DNA from: Heliocidaris erythrogramma
Taxonomy: Eukaryota; Echinodermata; Echinoidea; Camarodonta; Echinometridae
Length of the DNA stretch: 64,000 bases
Assembly: GCA_025617745.1 (NCBI GenBank)
Contig: CM046873.1
Coordinates: 28,719,410-28,783,409 of the forward strand
Reading direction: 5' to 3'
Below are positions 51,506-61,654 of this stretch, one piece after another (positions within the stretch are counted from its first letter, which is position 1; every line of letters starts with the position of its first letter). The notes under the pieces are model-generated. The model was not told the DNA's origin, did not search any database, and saw nothing but the letters and a program-made list of their open reading frames with translations. The translations under genes were made by a program, and so were the position numbers.

Positions 51506-51813
51506 GAAGTAAGAATTTCAATGAACTAAGATATTCTCTTGCGAGGTTTTCTAGAAGCAATTATGATGATGACGTTATATGTTGATAAGGAAAATATCAA
51601 GGATGATTACGGTAAGGTGAGGATGATAGTGTTGGTGATGGGGGCAATGATGATGATGATGACGACGACGATGATGATGGGGCTGAAAGAGAGCAATCAT
51701 TTAACTCATAATCACATCTGTGCATATTCATAATTTAGAATGCAGGAACACCGTAATAAAACAAAACAACATAATAATAACCTTAATATTTTCTCTCTCC
51801 TTTGCAGACCAAA

Positions 51814-54800
51814 ATGAATCGATTCCTGGTCCTGCTGGTCGTGCTGGCCCTGGTCCTGGGCCTAGTCGCAGCTAGGTCCCAACCTAAAAAGAATAAAGGC
51901 AGGAACAAGGAAGGCGGAAGGCGTGTGGGAAAAGGTACCTTAGATTAAATCATTCTCAGACAAAATGTATGAGTCAGAGCAGGCACCGGAAATGACCTGC
52001 GTTGATAAGGAATGATGGGCCCTACTATCGGCCGTCTAATTAATGATGGTTGTAGCAGTTGGGAATAACATTGATCATCAAGAAGTAAACAAACCAAAAA
52101 GCAAAAACAAACAATAAGCACACACAAAAAAACAGAGGGACAACCAATGTAACCAAATCTCTCTAAGTCTCCCCCTCTTTATAAAGGCCACTTGGCTATA
52201 GTGACCCCCTAAATTTTCTCCCTCCAAAAAAAGAAAGAAATACCATTCATCTGTCTACATTGGTCACGTTTTGTATTTTCCTTGGGTTGCCTTATTATAA
52301 ATATTTGACTCATTTGGGAAAGGAAAAAATTATACAATTGTATTTAAGCTTGAGAATATAATAGATTCAGGGGTGTTTTTCCGAAATTTAAAACCGGGGG
52401 GGGGGGGGGGGAGGGGGTAGGATATATTTCGCTATCTTTTAAGGTTCGGTAGCCGTTGACCGACTGCAAGTGGAATTACCCCTGGCCTTCAAACAACGTA
52501 GGGGGGGGGGGGGGGGGGGGCTCATCACTTCGTTCGGAAGGAAGAAGTATCTTGTGCACTTCTCATTTTCAATAATTATTTTCATTAAAAAATCGTGATA
52601 AAATTCTGATCGGATCTCTGGTTTTCACCAAGGTCGACATGTGTGATGTGCCTTAGGTAAGGCACACCAATTAAAGCTTGAGAGTAACGATTAAAAATCT
52701 GTAAAAAATTGAGAACACGTCGACGTCAGATATTGGAATCATGATAAATACATGTATGTATATAGAAAGAAACATTCGTGTTCATTGTAGACATGGTAGA
52801 ATCTATGTTCTTTCGTCAAATTAATCAGTGGTGGAACTCTATTAATCTCAAATTTATATCACCCATGCATGCACAGGCAACACCGAACCCGCAGCCGAAG
52901 TAGAATGGACGTGGGGCGAGTGCGTACCGAACAAAGGCTCATGCGGCAAGGGACAGAAGACCGGTAACTGCAGCGGTGAGTTGTGTGAAGTCGCCAACGA
53001 GACAACCGCCTGCCGCGTCAAGTGCGCAAAGGAAGCGGGCACAACCGAAGCTCCGGCTAACGGCGATGTTGAAGGGGCGGTCACGGATGCAGCTCCGGCT
53101 CGAGGCGGCGGTAGACCCGGTAAAGGACGTCGACCGAGCAAGGACGGGACTGGGATGACTCAGGAGAACAACGGGAACGGGAATGGGAGGAGGGAGAAGC
53201 CACCAAGAGGGGAGCGAAGACCCAACAAGACCGACAAACCAGCTAAGACAAAGGGTGAGCTAAATAACCAACAGACCAGGGCCTCGTTATCAATAACAAG
53301 TTCTGATAATCGTTATAAGCTACTGAAATCCTTGAATCTGATTGGCTGAGAGCGAAGTTGTCACAGAAATGAGCCAGTTTTTTTTAACTAATAACACCTT
53401 TTATGAGACGGGGCCTATGGGTCCATTTAAGAAAACTTGTTATCAGTACCACCTGTCACGATATTCTGTAACAAAATGGACTAACAGCGAAAATTCTTAG
53501 TAGCGTATCTTTATCAATATTGTAAAAAAAGTTAAATGTTACAAGTTAAGTTACAAGTTAAATGAAACAATGCCAAGATCACAAATGCTTAAGATATGTT
53601 ATGCATGTAATTATCTGCTAAGCTAGTTACTCAAAATAATACTATAGCTTGTCAGAAGCTTGCCGGAATAACAATAACTTATTAATGTGATTTATCACTA
53701 TCAAATATACCTTGTGATTACGTATACCGGTGAATGCAATAATTGGTATTTTGGTTCTCGGAGAGTAAGCGCCAATACATTTGAAAAGATTAGTACACCT
53801 GTGTTAATTCTTACAATTATAATTACCCATGGATCTATTCCAAGTTTAAGCTTAACTATATGCCCTTTTCCCAAAAGCTACTAGTCACCGTCATAAAGGC
53901 CCTACAATGTTGGACGCCCCCCTAAACAAACACAAAAACAAAACAAAACTGAATAGTACTACCGATTATAATGTAGACCTATATCTCTTTGATTTTTGCT
54001 TTATCATTCTTTCCTAGAATGCACATATGCAAGAGCGACGATGTCCGATTGCGACCCGATCACCAACAGAATGAACAAGACCCGGGCCCTGAAGGGAACC
54101 CCTACCCCAGAATGTCCTGAGGTCGTCGTAGAAACTGTGCGGTGCGAGAGGATCACATTAAGGAGAGAGAACAGAAGTGAGTATTTGTCTGGTTTAGAAG
54201 GGGCGAATCCAGAAATTTATAATGGTGGGGGGGGCATTATTCTTCCGACCGGGGGAGGTGAAAGTGACCTCGCTAGAGGGGTGCAAGAGGATGGCTTGTC
54301 ACATCCCGATTCAAAATGATCTGCAACGCCCCAGCGCGAAAGGGGGGGGGGGGGGGCGGATGGGGAGGCGGAATGTTGACCCGCGGTAACTCCGAAGTGG
54401 CTTATTATTGCAAATGGACTCTACCAACAGCTATTTTGAAAAGAGATTAACTAGATAATCGTCTGGTATTGTTTATAAGGACAGACTTTGTCAGTATGGA
54501 GAAGGTTGACGAATGTCATTTGTCAACAATTTACTGCAATAAATCATATATACCTACCTATTATGCCAGTAGTCTTGACTACGGGACCCCTTCGAGAATT
54601 TAACACAAATGAGTCACAATATTGTGCGCACCCCCCGTAATCCTATTGTCCCCTTCGCCACTCACGCGCGTCAACACGCTACGGCCATCTTCCTCTTTCT
54701 TGCTCGCCCCCGACGAGATAGGACGTATAGTCACAGCGCTCCTGAAATCAGGTCGTATAGTATCTTTTAGGTGCGCTTTTTCGCACATTTAAAGCACTTT

Positions 54801-57800
54801 TAGGTACCTATATTCGCTTAGATTATAGTACTGTGTGTTTTAGTAGTCACTTTTGCCGATTGCAAGGGATTTTTGATATCCTTTTCTTGGCATTTATTTT
54901 TCCCTTTCACGGTCAGCCCCACGTAGATATTTCTGTGTGTTTGCGGGTGTTTCCGTTTGTCACCGAGCCTTTGGGTTCGGTGTTTGTTCTAACGGTTTTT
55001 GGCTGTGAAAATCTTTTGTGCGTATCTCCCAAATAAATTTTACTCTTATTTTACTGCATTCAGTTGAAGTATTTCTTATTTCGAAAAGTATACTTTATTG
55101 TCTGTTTTATTGCAGTGGTATGAATTCGGGTTTCTCAGATGGTTCGGGGATTTCCAATTCCCCGCTGTTAAGTGGTGTGATTCGGTCGTTCTTTTTGAAG
55201 CGACCTCCTTGTTCTAGGTTAGTGCCGTCTTGGAGTCTGCCTAAGGTCCTGGAGGCCTTGGCGAAACCTCTTTTCGAACCGTTAGGTGAAGCTCTCTTCA
55301 TCATCTTACGGTTAAGACGCTCTTTTTGGTAGCTTTTGCCTCTGGGTAGAGGCGCAGTACTCTTCAGGCTCTCTGCCTTACTCCTGGTCATGTTCGCTGG
55401 GAGAGAAAAGGCGTTAGATTGATTCCTAAGGCTTCTTTTATTGCCAAGAATCAGACAGCTGCCTCTGGCCCTGTTGAGATTTTTCTTTGTCTGCTTTCTG
55501 GGTTTTCGTCAGTGCGCGAGGACAAAGTTTGGTGTCCTGTTAGGGCTCTCAAATGGTATATTGATAAGACTAAGTCTTATCGTAAGGATGATCAGTTGTT
55601 CCTGATCACTAGAGAGCCTTTTTCTCCTGCTTCTCTTGATTCCATTTCTAGATGGATTGTCGAGGCTATTAGGGCTGCTGGCACAGGGGCTCTTTTTTCC
55701 GACAGTAAGCCTCGTGCTCATGACACTCGTAGTGTCGGCACTTCTTGGGCTCTGTTTCAAGGTGTGGCGCTTGATGATATTTTGAAGGCTGCTTATTGGC
55801 GTTCGCCCAATTCCTTCATTTCTTGCTACCTTAGGGATGTTCCCGCAGGTGAGGCTATGTTTGCGTCAGCCACCTTGAAGGCCGCTGTGTCTTTGTATTC
55901 TTCGCTGTAATCCTATTCCCTTCTGCTTGAAACATGCCTCCCGGTCTTTGAGTTGGCGCTGGTCTGGCATAATAGGTAGGTATATATGATTTATTGCAGT
56001 AAATTTGTAAAATCAGCACTGATTTTCTTATTTACTATATAAATCTATATACCTAACTATGACCCTCCCTCCTTCCCCTCACCTTGCAAGCAACATGTTT
56101 CTACTTGGGATTGCTCGCAAAAGAGGAAGATGGCCGTAGCGTGTTGACGCGCGTGAGTGGCGAAGGGGACAATAGGATTACGGGGGGTGCGCACAATATT
56201 GTGACTCATTTGTGTTAAATTCTCGAAGGGGTCCCGTAGTCAAGACTACTGGCATAATAGGTAGGTATATAGATTTATATAGTAAATAAGAAAATCAGTG
56301 CTGATTTTACAAATTCCTCGTATCTATATCCAACCCGGCCTGGTATGACTGATGCTTACAGTTATTTATTATGAGGTTTGCTCGGTCATTGCACCTAATC
56401 ATTTTTAATTTCCTTGAAATGTTTGCGACCGTGTTATATCAACTTCAAGTGTTTCTTTTTAAACTTTAACCTCAGATTGTAACTACACGAGGGGTGAGTT
56501 TGGACCGTGCAATGAGACGACAAACCGTATGACCAGACAGGACACACTCTCAGACCCCGACCAGGTTTCTGAGGAGTGCAGATTGGTGAGGACCATCGAG
56601 AAGAAATGTCCCAGATCAGGTATGGAAATCTTCATCATTTGGTAAAAAAAAATATGCATTTTGACCATTAAAGGATCAGCCCTTTTGTCTATTGTGCCCA
56701 CCCCCTTTTAGAATGAAAACCTGTTTTTTTTTACCTTTTTTTTTTAATCATCGTCTGCAATGTTATTATACCGAGTAATCTTATTTCCATTTGTTTGAAA
56801 ATCTCGGCTAACTGCCCCTTTAAAATATCCCGCCGTCGTTATTACAGTCGCATGACCGAATAGCTAGGCCTACCCGCATTTATGAATATATCTTTTGTAT
56901 TTTATCTTTCTCTCACACATCGTAGAGAATAGTGGTAAGCCTGTGCGATGCAGGTATAACTGGGAGCTAGCCCCTGTCTGCGACGAAACCACGAATAAAA
57001 TCACCATGACTGGCTCGCTTGTGATTGTAGAGGGCGCCCCAGCTGACTGCGAAGCCGTCAGGACACACGAATTGAATTGCAAACAAGGCAAAGGTAGGTG
57101 ATACTCTTCCTTCCTTGTGATTTCATCCAGATTTGGGAGTCACTAGGGGTGTCAACTATTTTTTGTCGTAGAAAGGGATGGGGGACTAATCGATTGGGAA
57201 TATCGATTACAAAGGTAGACAGATGCACTCTGGATTGTGACCAGTGTTCAACATTCTCTAAACCAATCGGATGCTTCACCCATTACCTGAATTCATGGCA
57301 AAGCCTATATTTATGTACTCATAATGGTTTAGATATTATTTGTAATCAGAGACTATATAATGTTGATTCTGTTCTAAAAGTTTTAGGCTGCACGACTCCG
57401 AAACATGTGTTCTATGTTGTTTTTATGTTAAAGCTGTTATGATGTCGTCCTTTTTGATTATGTTCAATCTTCCTATCCCTCCTTCGCATTGATGTCTTCC
57501 GATTTGCTATTCTCTTTTACGTAACAAAACAATGATGAGAGACAATACGAGAGACAGGACTTGACGTGTGTGTTTTGAAAAAGATTTCTCACGAACCGGA
57601 AATATCTAACGTTTGAAAAATCAGTAGAAACGGTAATTTTCGAAATATGGGATATGGATGGTAACGATGGAGCGGGATTCCTGTGAAATTACGCTTCTTA
57701 TGTTTGATGTTATGTTTGATAAAAACACCTTCTTTACCTCTCCTCCCTCCAGTACCATGTTCACTGGGTGAATGGGGTGAATTCAGCGAGTGCCTGGACG

Positions 57801-57883
57801 GAATCCAGACTCGAACCCGTGAGCTGCAGAAAGGCCCTCACATCTGCCAACGTCTCATGCGGGAGTCAGTCACTTGTGAATAA
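51814..57883 (+). CDS. Midkine/pleiotrophin-like gene D, complete (366 aa), last of the array
   Basis: The coding exons are 51814-51934, 52877-53254, 54018-54176, 56476-56619, 56926-57093 and 57753-57883. The layout and phase-1 introns are the same as in gene B: signal peptide, six-cysteine N-domain plus basic linker, and four four-cysteine C-domain modules. Exons 1-3 and their introns resemble gene B more than gene C. Visible differences from B include LRREN for LKREN at the end of exon 3 and PVCD for PACD in exon 5. The acceptor of exon 6 is CTCCAG rather than CTGCAG and is still valid. Intron 3 carries the YR element, and the adjacent 314-bp element has its core flipped relative to A and B. 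Similarity to the other units fades just beyond the stop codon, so this is the array's right edge. Confidence 0.88.
54528..56005 (+). mobile_element. YR element, copy D: 1.48 kb with 41-bp TIRs
   Basis: This is a complete copy in intron 3 of gene D, with inverted repeats 54528-54568 and 55965-56005. It is nearly identical to copy B but has an additional nonsense change in the recombinase frame (55347-55349). Confidence 0.82.
55120..55910 (+). pseudogene. Tyrosine recombinase (DIRS-type), frameshift plus nonsense, copy D
   Basis: This copy shares the frame break (near 55293). In addition it has TAG at 55347-55349 where the other copies read CAG, just before the first catalytic arginine. The downstream frame with HDTR, Trp and the Tyr nucleophile is otherwise intact to the stop at 55910. 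This copy is the most clearly dead. Confidence 0.78.
56002..56315. mobile_element. 314-bp element, copy D: core inverted between its TIRs
   Basis: The same element has the same length and the same place beside the YR element (TIRs 56002-56060 and 56257-56315, one mismatch). The core 56061-56256 reads as the reverse complement of the A and B cores. It begins GACCCTCCCTCC and ends TACTGGCATA, where A begins TATGCCAGTA and ends GGAGGGTC. One further base difference lies inside the core. The breakpoints coincide with the inner edges of the TIRs. Confidence 0.85.
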
Positions 57884-58016
57884 AATTAACATGGTATACG
57901 CAAACCGTCGTTAAAGGGGACCAGTCACACATAAACAAGTTTTATTTGCATGTTTTTTTGTTTGTTCGTTGCCGGTGTACTGTATCCAAACTATCAGTTT
58001 AAAATGTTAAAATCTG

Positions 58017-58211
58017 TAAAGCCCGGCTCACACGCGTCAGTACCTGCGCTAATTGAGCCTCTAAATGATACGTTACGTTACTAAAAGTATTGTTGCACTA
58101 TTCATTTTGCGATCACTTTTTAAAGTCAAAGAGTATAACTCTTTCACGACGCGCTTAAAGACCATACAAGTCATTGGCGCGGTCCTAACGCCTCGTGTGA
58201 GCCGGGCTTAA
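58017..58211. repeat. 195-bp TIR element after gene D
   Basis: The ends TAAAGCCCGGCTCACACG and CGTGTGAGCCGGGCTTA are inverted repeats. Only the left end, with different internal sequence, follows genes A (2970), B (20249) and C (36162). The D copy is therefore complete, or a second insertion of the same family at the same place. Confidence 0.68.
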
Positions 58212-58471
58212 GAGAAAACAGCGAGACTAAATACTGTTAATGAAGGTTAGGTGACTGGTCGACGCACCCGCACGCGTGCGCGTATGCACGAAAAAAGAAC
58301 CCAAGTCACGACCCCGGTCATGACCCAAGTCCGACTTGGTTTCCGTGCGTCGGGTTTTTTGATATTATCCTGTTTTCTCTATACTCCTAAACCACTCACC
58401 CATAAAATGTTGGATTATATTATGTTGGTTTTTCTGTTCTTTTACAAACACTGTAAAAAATTATTATGGGT

Positions 58472-58521
58472 GACTGATTAGTGACTGATTACAGTACTGA
58501 TTACAGTACTGATTACAGTAC
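58472..58521. repeat. Minisatellite, unit about ACTGATTACAGT
   Basis: This holds tandem copies of a 12-13-base unit (ACTGATTACAGT), at least three near-perfect plus a degenerate start. Confidence 0.75.
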
Positions 58522-58584
58522 GTGGGATCGGTCTTGGCCTAGGGTATGGTGCACGGGGCAAAGGTGTGATTGGGTGTGGTGTTG

Positions 58585-59045
58585 ATGGGCTGGGCTGGAC
58601 TGGGCGGGGTTGGGGTGCGAATGGGCGTGGTCAGGATGGAGTGGGTGGTAGGGTTTATTGAGGGTGATATTTTCAGTAAGATTAAAGCAGTTTACGCACG
58701 TGCAGTCTGGAAAGCTTGTACTGGGTCGCGAAAATGGCATGAATTTCCTTGGAAACATCCCCGCTTCGTTCGTCCTGGTCCAAGTAGAGGGCTGCAGGAA
58801 CTCATGTGGTCCCATTACCCTTTAGTACCCCCAAATCAAATAAAACCAGATCTGGAAAATATATTAACCCCCGCCCCCTCTCCCATCACAAAGCTCCAAG
58901 ATCCGCCACTGGTTATAATCATCGTCATCATGATGGGCTGGACTGGGCGGGGTTGGGGTGAGAATGGGTGTGGTCAGGATGGAGTGGGTGGTAGAGTTTA
59001 TTGGGGGTGATACTTTCAGTAAGATTAAAGCAGTTTACGCACGTG
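58585..59045 (+). repeat. Direct repeat flanking an interspersed repeat
   Basis: 58585-58702 and 58933-59045 are about 115-bp direct repeats (GGACTGGGCGGGGTTGGGG... AAAGCAGTTTACGCACGTG). They bracket 58738-58931, which recurs at 61370-61563. Confidence 0.7.
58738..58931 (+). repeat. Interspersed 0.19-kb repeat, copy 1
   Basis: This runs from CATGAATTTCCTTGG to AAGATCCGCCACTGG and CGTCATCATG. It shares nearly all bases with 61370-61563 in the same orientation. Confidence 0.75.
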
Positions 59046-60520
59046 ATCATTCATTTTTGCTAAAATGCAACAGATATGAAATACATAAGACAAAGTAAAA
59101 GAAAACTTGATCGTAATTTACGAGATATATTCGTAAACTGAATCCTTCACAAATATTTTGGGTGTAGTTATGGATAGTTGCGATTTTCAATATTCCACGT
59201 GACCAAATGAGAAATTTCTAGTGTCATACTATTAACATTTTATGGTAAATATGTTGGTGGTTATATTTTGCAGCTTTTTTGTACTTTGTATTTTCTCAAC
59301 CTTTAGTGACGAAATAAAAGGTAGAAACATAGCACATATTAGTTTTGGACACTTATGTACTTCTGTGTTTTTAAAATTTAGAGAATGAGAGAGGGCGAGA
59401 GAGATTTTAGCACTGAAATTTAAAGGTACTTCATCAAACACCTAACTGCTTAAACTTGGCGTGTTTTTGTCCCATCATGTATTGTGCAAGAATGCATAGT
59501 CAAATTTAAGATATACATTGTTTTTCTTATTTAATTATGTAATTTTTTTCAAGGAATTCTCACTTTTTCAGTTTTCCCTATTTATGGAGAAAATGCATTC
59601 AAATTTGGCATGTTTGTAGCTTGTCATATAATCTAAAAGATAGCTAAGTGAATTTGACTATGTGTATTGAAATTTCATATTGATACTTAGATTAATTATG
59701 CAAATAAGCTAATTTTTCTTCTACATCTGCATGTAGAATAATTCATTATAATCCACCATCAACAACATGAAATGTGTGAAATTATTTGCCCATTGACATT
59801 ATTTTAGATGATTTTCTTTTTTCACTTTGTTGACCAATTCTTATGTATTTCTTTGTTTTTAATTTCTTATGTATTTCTTTGTTGTTAAATCTTTTGTTTT
59901 TCATTGTTCTGTTATATGGAATAGTTGATGATAGCCAAAAGAGATGTTATCTGAAGAAAAAAAAAAAAAAAATTCTTCTGACAACACTTCTTGTAAAGCC
60001 CATACATTGTATACACAAACTTATTGGAAACCGCCATTTTTTGTGACATTGGTCATGAATATGTGCTATAATTTATCTCCGCAACCGTACCCCTGATTTT
60101 CACAAATAGGGTCTTAAAATGTGCACGAGACGTGAAAGAAAAGTCATGAAATTTCAGCACGAGATCTTTTCGCGTTAAAAAATTATCGCCAAAAATGTCG
60201 AAGGGGGGGGGGGGGGCTAAATTAGGCCCCCCGGGCTATTGAGGGTTAAACGTGTTGAAAGAAAATATAGCTCTTGCCAACTATTTGCTTCCGAGTGCAT
60301 TCCGTAAACACGCAAGTGGGTAGTTCATCTGGTGTTTGTTTGTTGGATATGGTCGTAGCCCATTAAATGGTTTATATCACCTTTCTCTTTTCCCTTTCTC
60401 TCTCTCACCTCTCCCCCCCCCCCCCCCCTCTCTATATCCGCACATCCCTCAAAATAATTTTTGGACATTCCTAAACCTAAAGTAAAAGGACATAAAGTCG
60501 ATTGAAAACGAGAAAGAGCA
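59046..60520. other. Unassigned sequence
   Basis: This is AT-rich sequence with no gene, RNA or recognisable element. It contains poly-A (about 59957), poly-G (about 60201) and poly-C (about 60413) runs. Confidence 0.5.
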
Positions 60521-60755
60521 TGGATAAAATTAAGAGATAGGTAGGTAGGTAGGGGAGACATAGAGAGATGGGGGAGAGAGAGAGAGAGAGATGTAGTGAC
60601 GGACAAGAGCAAAAATAAAAGATGCTAATAGAGGGCGGCACGATGAGTATGGACAAAATGAGGGAGAGAGAGAGACAGACAGAGAGAGAGAGGGAGAGAG
60701 AACGTAAGAGAGAAAACAAAAACCAAAAAGCAATAGAGGAGAGGGAGAGGACATT
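60521..60755. repeat. GA-rich low-complexity tract
   Basis: This is GAGAGA-rich sequence with GTAGGTAGGTAGG near 60540 and ACAGACAGAGAGAG near 60674, similar in composition to the tract in the array units. ORFs here are compositional. Confidence 0.75.
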
Positions 60756-61288
60756 ATTAGCTGGGCCGTATAAGCGGAATATTACGCAATTATTAAAAGA
60801 AATTCGACAGGGTCAAAGTTTTCTGAATCAATAAAAAACACGTTTAATTTGTCAAAACAGAATTCAAAGCGTTTCGATTGTCACTTGCAGTGAAATTCAT
60901 ACAAAACAAAAACATATTGCAACATCCAATATTTCTGTTAGAAATGTAAGTCTTGTTACAAGAAAAAGAATGAAATTATTTTTATAAATGAAAATGAAGT
61001 TGACGATTATTTAAAAGTGTAATTTCATAAAGTTAAATGACCAATACATTTAAGAATATTCTTTCTAGAAAGTGCAGAATGTTTTTCTCCGTCGTAATTC
61101 GTGACAGCATTCGTGGCAGAATCCAGGATTCTCAGCCGGAGGGCAGGGGGAGGGGGGATAGTGTTACAAGTCTTAAAATTCTCTTGTCAGGCAAGCAACA
61201 CAAAATGAATTGATAAAGGTTTTCCTATTTCCAGGAGCCTTTTGGGATCTTCATTGTATTTTAATATAATTTTCATTAGAGGTACTTT

Positions 61289-61349
61289 AATCAATTCAAA
61301 CGACAGTCTGGAAAGATTCAATCTTTCCAGACTGTCGTTTGAATTGATT
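61289..61349. repeat. Perfect palindrome, 30-bp arms, 1-base centre
   Basis: The left arm 61289-61318 (AATCAATTCAAACGACAGTC...) is exactly complementary to the right arm 61320-61349, with a single C between. A second small hairpin (CATGACATT...AATGTCATG) follows at about 61350-61373. The CAGTCTGGAAAG in the arm also occurs left of the repeat copy at 58704. Confidence 0.85.
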
Positions 61350-61369
61350 CATGACATTGTCGTGAATGT

Positions 61370-61563
61370 CATGAATTTCCTTTGAAACATCCCCGCTTCG
61401 TTCGTCCTGGTCCAAGCTGAGGGCTGCAGGAACTCATGTGGTCTCATTACCCTTTATTACCCCCAAATCAAATAAAGCCAGATCTGGAAAATATATTACC
61501 CCCGCCCCCTCTCCCAGCACAACGCTCCAAGATCCGCCACTGGTTATAATCATCGTCATCATG
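61370..61563 (+). repeat. Interspersed 0.19-kb repeat, copy 2
   Basis: This is the partner of 58738-58931, lying just right of a perfect palindrome and just beyond the 3' end of the minus-strand gene. Confidence 0.75.
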
Positions 61564-61640
61564 GAGCAAATTCATTACGCCGAATAATCATTTGAAGGCC
61601 TACTTCACAAAAAAATTAGTAAAAATAATAATCGTTTTAA

Positions 61641-61654
61641 AGAGCAAAAGCTCT
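61641..61654. other. Hairpin just after the stop codon
   Basis: AGAGCAAAAGCTCT forms a 5-bp stem with a 4-base loop immediately 3' of the minus-strand stop. Its significance is unclear. Confidence 0.35.

Larger units (their letters stand above)
34300..54520. repeat. Array unit 3 (diverged, expanded to about 20 kb)
   Basis: This has the same gene order as units 1 and 2: exons 4-6 of gene C, the intergenic region, and exons 1-3 of gene D. It carries extra insertions at 35346-35445, 37314-38344, about 38750-40335, 42680-44275 (LINE interior retained), 47800-48110, 49113-49428 and 51084-51210. Similarity to unit 1 is uneven. It is very high over about 44.3-47.4 kb and lower over 35-37 kb and 47.5-51.5 kb. 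Confidence 0.75.

Noticed and set aside
58570-59010. 146-codon frame in the GGGC-rich direct repeats
   Set aside because: It spans two direct repeats and an interspersed repeat, and the low-complexity Gly/Val/Trp composition is compositional.
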